From: CAUSKK01 sp963532425
Lineage (GTDB): Bacteria > Pseudomonadota > Gammaproteobacteria > Cardiobacteriales > Cardiobacteriaceae
DNA length: 64,000 bases
Reading direction: 5' to 3'
Assembly (NCBI GenBank): GCA_963532425.1
Contig: CAUSKK010000001.1
Span: 219,875 to 283,874, forward strand
Every line of letters begins with the position of its first letter. Within the stretch, counting starts at the first letter, position 1. A program made the translations under genes and the position numbers. Below, in pieces: positions 33,189 to 41,508 of the stretch. The notes under the pieces were generated by a model. That model was not told the DNA's origin, ran no database searches, and saw only the letters and a program-made list of their open reading frames with translations.

Positions 33189-35240
33189 CTACAGCTGGAC
33201 TTTGCCCAGACGCAGGGCGTTGAGCACCACCGACAGCGAACTCAAGCTCATGGCCAGGCCGGCCAGCATCGGCGACAGCAGCAGACCGGTGAACGGGTAG
33301 AAGACGCCGGTGGCCACCGCCACCCCCAGCAGGTTATAGCCGAAGGCAAAGGCCAGATTCTGGCGCATATTGCGCACCGTGGCCCGGGCCAGCCGCCGCG
33401 CCCGGCCGATGGCGGCCAAATCACCGCGCAGCAGGCCGACACTGGCGCTCTGCAGGGCCACTTCGGTGCCGTCGGCCATGGCAATGCCCACCGTCGCCGC
33501 CGCCAGGGCCGGGGCATCATTGACCCCATCGCCGGCCATGGCCACCCGCCGGCCCTCGGCCCGCAGCCGTTGCACCAGCGCCAGCTTGTCCGCCGGCGTC
33601 TGGGCGCTGTAATACTCCTTCAAGCCCAGCTCGCCGGCCACCCGGGCCACGTTGGCCTCCCGGTCGCCGCTGGCCATAATCAGGCGCAGGTCGGCCAGTT
33701 CCGCCAGGGCCGCCGGCGTGGTGCTTTTGATGCGGTCGCTGATGACCAGTTCCGCCGCCAGCCGGTCATCGACAGCCAGCCACAGGCCCGGGCTGGGCGG
33801 ATTGAGGCCCTGGCTCTGCAGCAGTTCGACGCTGCCGAGCAGCACCCGGTGGTTGTCCACCTGGCCGATGAGGCCGCGCGTTTTGCTGCCGTCGCCGCTG
33901 TGATAGCCCAGCGTGCCCAGGGTCAGCCCCCGGGCCGTGGCCGCCCGCCGCAGGGCGCCGGCGATGGGGTGGCTGCTGGTCTGTTCGAGGCTGGCGGCCA
34001 GGCGAAGCGCTTCGTCCTCGCTGAAGCCGGGCTGAACCTGAATGGCGATGAGGTCGGGCTGGGCCTCGGTGAGGGTGCCGGTTTTATCCACCACCAGCGT
34101 GTCCACCGTGGTCAGCGCCTCCAGGGCGGCGGCATCCTTGAAGAGCACGCCGGCGTGGGCGGCCCGGCCACTGGCCACCATCATCGACAGCGGCGTGGCC
34201 AGACCCAGGGCACAGGGACAGGCAATAATCAGCACCGCCAACCCGTTATTGATGCCGGCGGCCCACTGGCCGAGCAGGCCCCAGACCAGCAGGGTCAGCG
34301 CCGCCAGGGCGAAAATCACCAGTACGAAGCGGCCGGCGAGCCGGTCGGCCAGCTGTTGCAGGGGCGCCTTGGAGCGCTGGGCCGCCGCCACCAGGGCGAT
34401 AATCTGCCAGAGCACCGTGGCCGTGCCCACCTGCTGGGCCCGCATCAGCAGACTGCCCTCGCCATTGACGGTGGCGCCGATGAGTCGGCTGCCCGGGCCC
34501 TTGTCCACCGGCAGCGCTTCGCCGGTCATCAGGGCCTCATTGACGCTGCTGTGGCCGTCGATGACAACGCCATCGGTGGGAATGCGCGCCCCGGCCCGCA
34601 CGCGCAGGGTGTCGCCGGGCTGGATATGGCCGCTGGGAATTTCCTCCTCGCTACCATCGGCCCGGACGCGCACGGCGGTGGTCGGATTGAGGGCCAGCAG
34701 GGACCGAAGCGCTTCCCCCGTCCGGGCGCGGGCGCGCAGCTCCAGCAGCTGGCCGAGCAGGGTCAGGGTGATGATGGTGGTGGCGGCCTCAAAGTAGATG
34801 GCGCCGTGAAGATGGAAGAGGCTGTAGAGGAAGGCCGTGGCCGTGCCGACGCCAATCAGGCTCCACATGTTGAGGGCGCGGCGGCGGAAGGAATCGACGG
34901 CCCGGCGGAAAATGGGCAGGCCGGCCCAGCCCAGCACCGGCAGGCTGAGCAGCAGCTCCCAGTAGGGTTGGTGGAAATGGCCCATGGCCAGCACCAGCAC
35001 CGCCAGGCTGAACGGCAGGGCCAGCCAGAAGCGCCGGCGAAAATCCAGAAGTTCCGGGTCGGGGCCGGCGTCCAGCGTCGGCAAAACCGGCTCCAGGGCC
35101 ATGCCGCAAAGGGGGCAGAGGCCCGGTTCCTTGCTCTGCACCTCGGGGTGCATGGGGCAGGTGTAGGCGTCCCAGCCGGCCGGGGCCAGGGCGGGGCTAG
35201 ATTCGTGATGAGGGTGATGATGATGACTGCAGGATTCCAT
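33189..35240 (-). CDS. copA: Copper-exporting P1B-type ATPase
   Basis: This 683-residue protein pumps Cu(I) out of the cytoplasm using ATP. The N-terminus is His-rich and carries a heavy-metal-binding domain (YTCPMHPEV ... GLCPLCGMAL, residues about 26-50) in place of the usual HMA domain. Further on are TGEALPVDKGPG, the metal-binding CPC in IACPCALGLATP, the phosphorylation site DKTGTLTEAQ and the hinge GDGVNDAPAL. This layout matches SilP/CopA-type exporters with an HMBD. It is divergent from a CueR-like regulator, with a MerR-type promoter between them. Two exact GAAGCGCTTC copies inside (near 34002 and 34706) read EALR. Confidence 0.94.
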   Translation of the reverse strand: MESCSHHHHPHHESSPALAPAGWDAYTCPMHPEVQSKEPGLCPLCGMALEPVLPTLDAGPDPELLDFRRRFWLALPFSLAVLVLAMGHFHQPYWELLLSLPVLGWAGLPIFRRAVDSFRRRALNMWSLIGVGTATAFLYSLFHLHGAIYFEAATTIITLTLLGQLLELRARARTGEALRSLLALNPTTAVRVRADGSEEEIPSGHIQPGDTLRVRAGARIPTDGVVIDGHSSVNEALMTGEALPVDKGPGSRLIGATVNGEGSLLMRAQQVGTATVLWQIIALVAAAQRSKAPLQQLADRLAGRFVLVIFALAALTLLVWGLLGQWAAGINNGLAVLIIACPCALGLATPLSMMVASGRAAHAGVLFKDAAALEALTTVDTLVVDKTGTLTEAQPDLIAIQVQPGFSEDEALRLAASLEQTSSHPIAGALRRAATARGLTLGTLGYHSGDGSKTRGLIGQVDNHRVLLGSVELLQSQGLNPPSPGLWLAVDDRLAAELVISDRIKSTTPAALAELADLRLIMASGDREANVARVAGELGLKEYYSAQTPADKLALVQRLRAEGRRVAMAGDGVNDAPALAAATVGIAMADGTEVALQSASVGLLRGDLAAIGRARRLARATVRNMRQNLAFAFGYNLLGVAVATGVFYPFTGLLLSPMLAGLAMSLSSLSVVLNALRLGKVQL

Positions 35241-35267
35241 AGAATTTCTCCGAAAATTGATGTCATC

Positions 35268-35298
35268 AGGCTAGACCCTGACCAGCGGTCAGAGTCAA
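35268..35298 (-). promoter_or_regulatory. CueR-type copA promoter with a 19-bp spacer
   Basis: On the minus strand TTGACT (35293-35298) and TAGCCT (35268-35273) are exactly 19 bp apart, the overlong spacing that MerR-family activators need. The spacer holds the dyad CTGACC-GCT-GGTCAG, with further matching arms GAC/GTC. It fits copper-induced activation of copA by the divergent cueR product. Confidence 0.85.
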
Positions 35299-35307
35299 GG
35301 AGGAACC

Positions 35308-35691
35308 ATGAAAATTCACGAGGCCGCCGCCGCTGCCGGTTTGTCGGTCAAACAGATTCGCGACTATGAGAAGGCCGGCCTGCTGCCGGCCACCCAGCGC
35401 GACGGCAACAACTACCGCCACTATGACGCCGACGCGGTGGCCCGGCTCCGCTTTATCCAGCACGCCCGGGCGGTGGGCTTTTCCCTGCGCCAGATTGGCG
35501 CCCTGCTCCGGCTCCAGGACGACCCGAACCGCAGCAGCGCCGAGGTCAAGGCCCTGACCGGCCAGCACATCGCCGCGCTGGAGGCCCAGATTGCAACGCT
35601 CACGGCCATGGTGGCCCGGCTCCAGCGCTGGCATGACCACTGCAGCGGCGACGGCGCCGGCCCCTGTGCTATTCTGGACGGTCTTCGCTAG
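35308..35691 (+). CDS. cueR: CueR-like MerR-family copper-responsive regulator
   Basis: This 127-residue protein has the MerR winged-helix domain (MKIHEAAAAAGLSVKQIRDYEKAGLLPATQR, residues 1-31), a coiled-coil dimer helix and the metal loop with Cys112 and Cys120 in CSGDGAGPC. The spacing and numbering agree with E. coli CueR, which binds Cu(I), Ag(I) and Au(I). It should distort the 19-bp spacer of the copA promoter and activate it. AGGAGG lies just before ATG 35308. It is divergent from copA and upstream of the rpmH promoter. Confidence 0.93.
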   Translation: MKIHEAAAAAGLSVKQIRDYEKAGLLPATQRDGNNYRHYDADAVARLRFIQHARAVGFSLRQIGALLRLQDDPNRSSAEVKALTGQHIAALEAQIATLTAMVARLQRWHDHCSGDGAGPCAILDGLR

Positions 35692-35699
35692 CGTTTTCC

Positions 35700-35727
35700 T
35701 TGACTTTCAACCACTTACGCCTATAAT
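35700..35727 (+). promoter_or_regulatory. Strong sigma-70 promoter of rpmH
   Basis: TTGACT (35700-35705), a 16-bp spacer and a perfect TATAAT (35722-35727) stand 33 bp before the rpmH start. It should drive rpmH, rnpA, yidD, yidC and perhaps mnmE. Confidence 0.85.
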
Positions 35728-35759
35728 TCTCCCTTTTTGCATTTTTACTGAGAAAACCT

Positions 35760-35897
35760 ATGTCAAAGAGAACCTTCCAACCGTCCAATCTGAAACGCAA
35801 ACGTACCCACGGCTTCCGCGCCCGCATGGCCACCAAGAACGGCCGTAAAGTTATCAACCGCCGCCGGGCCAAGGGCCGCCATCGTCTGACCGTCTAG
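35760..35897 (+). CDS. rpmH: Ribosomal protein L34
   Basis: This 45-residue protein (MSKRTFQPSNLKRKRTHGFR at the start, RAKGRHRLTV at the end) is unmistakably L34, a basic structural protein of the 50S subunit that binds 23S rRNA. It begins with ATG at 35760 in a different frame from a longer overlapping open frame that is not a gene. It is the first gene of the classical rpmH-rnpA-yidD-yidC-mnmE cluster. dnaA, which often lies divergently upstream of rpmH, is not present; cueR occupies that place. Confidence 0.98.
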   Translation: MSKRTFQPSNLKRKRTHGFRARMATKNGRKVINRRRAKGRHRLTV

Positions 35898-35904
35898 GCT
35901 TTCC

Positions 35905-36264
35905 GTGTGTAGCCCCTTCCCGCCAGCGGTACGGCTACCGGACAGCGCCGCCTATAACGGTGTATTTACCGCCCCCGAACCACGAATTAGCCGCGACCGC
36001 TATTTCACCGTTTTGGGGCGGTTAATTATTGCGGCGCCCAGCGCCCGGCTGGGTCTGATTGTGGCGAAGAAGCAGGTGCGACGGGCCCACGAGCGCAATC
36101 GGCTGAAACGGCTTATCCGCGAAAGTTTTCGCCACCGCCGCGCCACGTTGCCGCCGCTGGATATGGTGGTTCTGGCCTATCACTCGGCCCAGACGGCCAG
36201 CAATGAAGAAATTTTTCGCAGCCTGGAACGCCACTGGCGCCGGCTGGCAAGTCCCCAACCCTAG
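35905..36264 (+). CDS. rnpA: RNase P protein component
   Basis: This 119-residue basic protein binds M1 RNA and helps RNase P cut the 5' leader of pre-tRNAs. The signature RNR motif lies in RRAHERNRLKRLIRESFR, preceded by LGLIVAKKQV. The start used is GTG 35905, just 7 bp after the rpmH stop, as in many bacteria where this region overlaps. Its stop touches the ATG of yidD directly, so the two are translationally coupled. Confidence 0.93.
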   Translation: MCSPFPPAVRLPDSAAYNGVFTAPEPRISRDRYFTVLGRLIIAAPSARLGLIVAKKQVRRAHERNRLKRLIRESFRHRRATLPPLDMVVLAYHSAQTASNEEIFRSLERHWRRLASPQP

Positions 36265-36501
36265 ATGAAAACCCTCCTGATTGCCCTCATTCGCGCCTAT
36301 CGTCTGGTGCTCAGCCCCTATCTCGGCCGCCAGTGCCGCTTTGAACCGAGCTGCTCCCACTATGGCGAGGAGGCCATCGCCCGTTTTGGTGCCCTGCGTG
36401 GGGGTTATTTGACCGTGCGCCGCATCTGCCGCTGCAATCCCTTCTGCGCCGGCGGCTATGACCCGGTGCCCCCCGCGCCCATTCCCAGCAAGGATATTTG
36501 A
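36265..36501 (+). CDS. yidD: Membrane protein insertion efficiency factor
   Basis: This 78-residue protein has the YidD pattern: a short amphipathic N-terminus (MKTLLIALIRAYRLVLSPYLG), then CRFEPSCSHYGEEAIARFG and RRICRCNPFCAGGYDPVP with conserved cysteines. It assists YidC/Sec-dependent membrane protein insertion at the inner membrane. Its ATG follows the rnpA TAG with no gap, and its TGA overlaps the yidC start codon. Confidence 0.95.
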   Translation: MKTLLIALIRAYRLVLSPYLGRQCRFEPSCSHYGEEAIARFGALRGGYLTVRRICRCNPFCAGGYDPVPPAPIPSKDI

Positions 36502-38123
36502 TGAATAACCGTTTCCGCATTCCCCTTTACATGGCCGCCGCTCTGCTGGCCCTTATCCTCCACCAGCGCTGGCAGGAGGCCCAGCAGCCGCCGGCGCCGG
36601 CCCTGCCCAGCCTGAGCGCCCCCGTTGCCAGCACCACCAATCCCGACTACATCGAGGTGGAAACCGACCAGCTCAAACTGTGGATTAACCGGAAGGGCGG
36701 CGCCGTCGAGCGCGTCGATTTGCTGAACTATTCGCGCAACCTGAAGGACAAGCAGCCGCTGTCCCTGCTGAAACCGGAAAATCCCAACCGTTTCATGCTG
36801 CAACACGGCCTAATAAACCGGGCCAATCCGGCCGCCAGCGTGCCCCTGGACGCCCCCTATACCAGCGCCCAGACCCAGTACCGCCTGGGCGATGCCGCCG
36901 AACTGCCCGTTACCCTGACCTGGAAAAACGACGATTTCACCCTCGAAAAAACCTACCGCTTCAAGCGCGGTTCCTTCGCCTTCGAGCTGGAACAGAAGTT
37001 GGACAACCACAGCGCCGGCAGCTGGGAGGGCTTCGGTTTCACCCGCCTGGTCTTCGGCCAGCCGGCCGGGCGCGGCGGCATGGGCCAAATCGCCGCCTAC
37101 ACCGGGGGCGTCTTCTCCGGCCCGGCCGACCGCTACGAAAAAATCCCGCTGAAGGACATGAACGACAAGGCCAACCGCGCCGGCAAGGAGGAAACCAGCG
37201 GCTGGGTGGCCCTGCTGCAGCACTATTTCCTCGGCGCCATCGTTACCCCTCCGGACACCAAGCGCCTGAACTTCACCAACATCAACGCCGCCGGCGACCA
37301 TGAAATCGGCGTCTCCGGTGCCCCCCAGACCGTGGCCCCCGGGGAAAGCTACCGCTTCCAGAACCAAATCTATCTAGGCCCGAAAATCCAGGACGATTTG
37401 AAGGCACTGGCGCCGGACCTGGATAAAACCGTGGACTACGGCTTCCTCTTCATGCTGGCCCAGCCCATGTTCAAAGTGCTGCAGGCTATCCACGGCCTGC
37501 TCGGCAACTGGGGCTGGTCCATTGTGCTGATGACGCTGCTCATCAAGGTGCTGTTCTTCGTGCCCAATGCCTGGGGCTACAAGTCCATGGCCAAGATGCG
37601 CAAGATTGCCCCGGAAATGCAGCGGCTGAAGGAGCGCTTCGGCGACGACCGCCAGGCCTACGCCCAGGCCATGGGCGAGCTCTTCCGCAGGGAGAAGGCC
37701 AATCCGGCCCGGGGCTGTCTGCCGATGCTGCTGCAGGTGCCCTTCTTCCTGGCCTTCTACTGGATGCTGGCCGAGACCGTCGAACTGCGCCAGGCCCCCT
37801 GGTTCGGCTGGATTCGGGACCTGTCGGCCATGGACCCCTATTTCATTTTGCCGGCCATCAATGCCTGCCTGATGTACCTCACCCAGAAGCTGAACCCGCC
37901 GCCCGCCGACCCGATGCAGGCCAAAATCATGCAGTACATGCCCTGGTTCTTCGGCTTTATGTTCATGTGGTTCCCGGCCGGTCTGGTGCTCTACTGGTCG
38001 GTCAATAACGCCTTCAACATCGTCCAGCAGTCGCTGATGAACAAGCGCTACGGCAGTAATACCCCGCCGCCGACCCTGGGCAAGCAACAGCGCGCCATTC
38101 GCGCCGCCAACGACAATGGCTAG
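36501..38123 (+). CDS. yidC: Membrane protein insertase YidC
   Basis: This 540-residue inner membrane protein inserts and folds membrane proteins alone or with SecYEG. It has an N-terminal helix (residues about 4-22), a large periplasmic beta domain (about 45-330) and the conserved C-terminal five-helix core with WGWSIVLMTLLIKVLFF, KMRKIAPEMQRLKERFG and GCLPMLLQVPFFLAFY. ATG 36501 is taken because it overlaps the yidD stop (ATGA); an in-frame TTG one codon upstream is less likely. mnmE overlaps its end by 8 bp. Confidence 0.96.
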   Translation: MNNRFRIPLYMAAALLALILHQRWQEAQQPPAPALPSLSAPVASTTNPDYIEVETDQLKLWINRKGGAVERVDLLNYSRNLKDKQPLSLLKPENPNRFMLQHGLINRANPAASVPLDAPYTSAQTQYRLGDAAELPVTLTWKNDDFTLEKTYRFKRGSFAFELEQKLDNHSAGSWEGFGFTRLVFGQPAGRGGMGQIAAYTGGVFSGPADRYEKIPLKDMNDKANRAGKEETSGWVALLQHYFLGAIVTPPDTKRLNFTNINAAGDHEIGVSGAPQTVAPGESYRFQNQIYLGPKIQDDLKALAPDLDKTVDYGFLFMLAQPMFKVLQAIHGLLGNWGWSIVLMTLLIKVLFFVPNAWGYKSMAKMRKIAPEMQRLKERFGDDRQAYAQAMGELFRREKANPARGCLPMLLQVPFFLAFYWMLAETVELRQAPWFGWIRDLSAMDPYFILPAINACLMYLTQKLNPPPADPMQAKIMQYMPWFFGFMFMWFPAGLVLYWSVNNAFNIVQQSLMNKRYGSNTPPPTLGKQQRAIRAANDNG

Positions 38124-39432
38124 TCCGACGGACACCATCGCCGCCCTTGCCACACCGCCCGGACTGGGCGGTGTTGCTGTTATTAGGGTCAGCGGCCCCC
38201 GGGCCCGGGCCATCGGCGAAGCCCTGAGTGGCAAAACCTTGACGCCCCGGCTGGCCACCCTGAGCGCCTTCCGCGACGCCGCCGGCCAGAGCGTCGATGC
38301 CGGCCTGCTCCTCTATTTCCCCGGCCCCCACTCCTACACCGGCGAAGACGTGGTCGAATTCCAGGGCCACGGTGGCCCGGCGGTGGCCCAGCTGCTGCTG
38401 CAGACGGTGCTGGCGGCCGGGGCCCGGCTGGCCGAGGCCGGCGAGTTCACCAAACGCGCCTTTCTCAACGACAAAATGGATTTGGCCCAGGCCGAGGCCG
38501 TGGCCGACCTGATTCACGCCCGCAGTTTCAGCGCCGTGCGCGCCGCCAATCGCTCCCTGCAGGGTGATTTTTCCCGGCGGGTCAATGGGCTGGTCGAGGG
38601 CCTCACCGGCCTGCGCCTCTATCTGGAGGCGGCCCTGGATTTCCCCGAGGAGGAAATCGACTTCCTCGGCGACGGCCAGATTGAAGCCCGGCTCCGGGAC
38701 TGGCTGGCGGCCCTGGACGAACTGCTGACCCAGAGCGGCCAGGGCCAGCTGCTCAACGAGGGCATCACCCTGGTACTGGCCGGCCGGCCCAATGCGGGCA
38801 AGTCGAGCCTGCTCAATGCGCTGCTGGGCGAGGAACGGGCCATTGTCAGCCCGGTGGCCGGCACCACCCGCGACCTGATTCGCGAACAGCTGCTCATCGC
38901 CGGCATGCCGGTGCAGATTCTTGACACCGCCGGCCTGCGCGCCAGCGACGACGCCATCGAACGGGAGGGCGTGCGCCGCAGTCGGGCGGCGGTGGCGGCG
39001 GCCGATGTGGTCATCAATCTGATTGACGGCACCAGCTTCGAGGAGGAACCGGACTTGGCCGGGGCCCTGCGCGTCTATAGCAAGGCCGATTTGGTGCCGG
39101 CCGAGGTGCAGGCCGCCCACGGCGATGGCCTCTGGATTTCCGCCCCCACGGGCCGGGGTCTGGAGGAACTGCGGGCGGCGGTGGCAGCCCGGGTCGGCCG
39201 GCAGCTGGACGAGGAGGCCCCGTTCATCGGCCGCGAACGGCACCGCCAGGCCCTGCTGCGTGCCCGGCACTACGGCGAAGCGGCCCTGGCCCAGCTGCGC
39301 GGCGCCCGGCTCGGTGAGCTGGTGGCCGACGATTTGCGCAGCGCCGCCGATGCCCTCGGCGAAATCACCGGCAAAATGACGGCCGATGATTTGCTGGGGG
39401 CCATATTTTCTCGCTTCTGCATTGGCAAATAG
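38116..39432 (+). CDS. mnmE: tRNA modification GTPase MnmE
   Basis: This 438-residue protein acts with MnmG to place cmnm5 or nm5 groups on wobble uridine 34 of tRNAs. It has the N-terminal tetrahydrofolate-binding domain (PGLGGVAVIRVSGPRA), a helical domain, an inserted G domain with GRPNAGKSSLLNAL, GTTRDLIRE and DTAGLR, and ends in the invariant CIGK whose Cys is essential. Length is slightly below the 454 residues of E. coli MnmE. The start overlaps yidC. The codons for IGK and the stop are repeated downstream as part of a 60-bp tandem repeat. Confidence 0.95.
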   Translation: MASPTDTIAALATPPGLGGVAVIRVSGPRARAIGEALSGKTLTPRLATLSAFRDAAGQSVDAGLLLYFPGPHSYTGEDVVEFQGHGGPAVAQLLLQTVLAAGARLAEAGEFTKRAFLNDKMDLAQAEAVADLIHARSFSAVRAANRSLQGDFSRRVNGLVEGLTGLRLYLEAALDFPEEEIDFLGDGQIEARLRDWLAALDELLTQSGQGQLLNEGITLVLAGRPNAGKSSLLNALLGEERAIVSPVAGTTRDLIREQLLIAGMPVQILDTAGLRASDDAIEREGVRRSRAAVAAADVVINLIDGTSFEEEPDLAGALRVYSKADLVPAEVQAAHGDGLWISAPTGRGLEELRAAVAARVGRQLDEEAPFIGRERHRQALLRARHYGEAALAQLRGARLGELVADDLRSAADALGEITGKMTADDLLGAIFSRFCIGK

Positions 39433-39590
39433 TTCGGTGCTGGATATGGGACGCGAGCGGCGGAGCCGTCTCGCTCCAGCATGGGGAAATAGTTCGGTGC
39501 TGGCGATGGGAACGCGAGCGGCGGAGCCGTCTCGCTCCGGCATCGGCAAATAGTTCGGTGCTGGATATGGGACGCGAGCGGCGGAGCCGT
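39419..39590 (+). repeat. 60-bp tandem repeat that begins inside the mnmE stop region
   Basis: Units start at 39419, 39479 and 39540 (60, 61 and about 51 bp). Each begins with the mnmE end, reading IGK-stop, MGK-stop and IGK-stop, and continues with TTCGGTGCTGGATATGGG and the strong hairpin GCGAGCGGCGGAGCCGTCTCGC. The first unit is the real gene end. The later copies have no start codon. The hairpins may serve as transcript ends. Confidence 0.9.
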
Positions 39591-39599
39591 TCCACCAAC

Positions 39600-41508
39600 A
39601 ACCGAAGCGCTTCCGCCGGGAAGTGCTTTTTTTTACGCCACCCCCTGAACGGGCTTCGGGGGAAGCGCTTCCTTCTCCAGCTGTTCTAGCGAAGCGCTTC
39701 GGTTTTAAAGCAGCAAATCAAGGAAGTGCTTCTTGCTGGGCCATTAGTCCGAAGCGCTTCGCCGGTTCAAAAAGGGGGAGCGCTTCGTTCTCAAACGGCT
39801 GATTTCTTGGCTATCGAAAGGAAGCGCTTCCCGCCGGGGAGGCACAAGCAGACGAAGCGCTTCTTCATTCCCGCCAAACCAGAGCGAAGCGCTTCGGCCG
39901 CCTTGAAAGCGTCATCGGAGGCTTAGCCTGTTCCAACGAAGCGCTTCCCATTGGAAGGCTGCGAATTGGAAAAGCGCTTCTTGCTGAGCCATTAGTCCGA
40001 AGCGCTTCGCCGGTTCATAAAGGGGGGGCGCTTCCTTTCCATCGGTCTGATTTCTTGGCTAGGGGAAGCGCTTCGCTCTGAAAAGCAGTGAATCAAGGAA
40101 GCGCTTCTAGCCAAGGCATTAGTCCGAAGCGCTTCGACTTGGAAAGCCAATAAAAGGGAGCGTTTCATTCCCGCCCGCCCATTCCCGACCAAGCGCTTCC
40201 CCGACCGCCGGAATAGAAAAAGCCGAAGCGCTTCGGTGGTCTTGAAAGCGTCATGGGTTCCGAGCGGAGGAAAAGCGCTTCTTGCTGGAGAACGGGGCTT
40301 TCTCTTCCCCAGCGCAACAACGGCGAAGCGCTTCCTTCGGTTGAAAGAAGGGGCGCTGGGGCCTGCATTTTTATTCGGATTGGCCCCGGCCCGAGGGGGA
40401 GCGCTTCATTCCCGCCAAGCCAGAGCGAAGCGCTTCAGGTTGAAAAAACGTTCTGAACGAAGCGCTTCAATTCACGCCCGCCCATTTCCAACCAAGCGCT
40501 ACCCCGACCGCTGGAATAGAAAAAGCCGAAGCGCTTCTCTTCCGAAACTCACCAACAACGAAGCGCTTCGCTGGTTCAAAGAGAAAGAAGGGAGCACTTC
40601 AAGCCGGGCCACCCGTCCGAAGCGCTTCGGCAGCTTTGAAAGTGTCATTAGTTCCGACCGGGGGAGGGGAAGCGCTTCGGTTCTATCAGCCTAGAAGAGT
40701 GAAGAGCGCTTCAAGCCGGGCCGCTCATCTGAAGCGCTTCGGTCTAGAAAGCTGCGAATCAAGGAAATTCTTCTAGTCGGGTCTACAGTCCGAAGCGCTT
40801 CATTACCAGCAAGCCAGAGCGAAGCGCTTCGCCAGGTTTAAAGAGATTTCAGAGTGAAGCGCTTCCCTCGGTTGAAAGAGTGAGGGCTTCATTCCTCGGA
40901 CGTTCTTCCAACGAAGCGCTTCTTGCTGTGGCCTTTCTCTTCCGCAATTCACCACCGGCGAAGCGCTTCCATAATTGGCGGCGGTACTTTCATTGGCTGG
41001 GGTGGCCCTGACCTAAATAGGAGGAGCGCTTCGTTTCGTTGATTCAGGGCAAAGCGCTTCGGGCGCCGGTGGATTTTTATTCAGGCTGACCTCGGCCCGA
41101 CAGGAGGAAGCGCTTCGGTTCAAATTTCAAAATTTAAGGGGGGGAGCGCTTCATTCTTTAACCGTTCTTCTAACGAAGCGCTTCGGGCTGGAAGGCCACG
41201 AATCAAGGAAATTCTTCTAGTCGGGTCTACAGTCCGAAGCGCTTCATTACCAGCAAGCCAGGGCGAAGCGCTTCGGTTCAGAGAGCCCCTCCTTCCAGAA
41301 AGGGGAGCGCTTCCAGCTGGGAAGGCGCGAGCAAACGAAGCGCTTCGGTGCTATGGATTCAGGGCGAAGCGCTTCGCCAGTTCAAAGAGAAAGAGGGGAG
41401 CGCTTCAATTTTTGGCCGGCCGGGACGAAGCGCTTCCTTCAGCCGCAAAAAACCCGGCCGGAGCCGGGGGATTGGAAAGGGGGCTGGCCGAAGCGCTTAG
41501 CTATTCAA
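39600..41508. repeat. Repeat array 5 of the GAAGCGCTTC palindrome (about 46 copies)
   Basis: The 1.9-kb gap between the convergent mnmE and glmS genes holds about 46 copies, with one-mismatch forms such as GGAGCGCTTC, AAAGCGCTTC and GAAGCACTTC. Segments recur: the block starting near 40766 is repeated from about 41211, and the one near 39732 is repeated from about 39982. No gene, RNA or mobile-element end is supported inside it. Confidence 0.95.

Noticed and set aside
32427..33300. ORFs of about 250 codons on both strands of array 4, and similar ones in the other arrays
   Set aside because: They consist of EALR, KRF and GSAS motifs that the palindrome gives in its reading frames because it contains no stop; they overlap on both strands, lack ribosome sites and resemble no protein.
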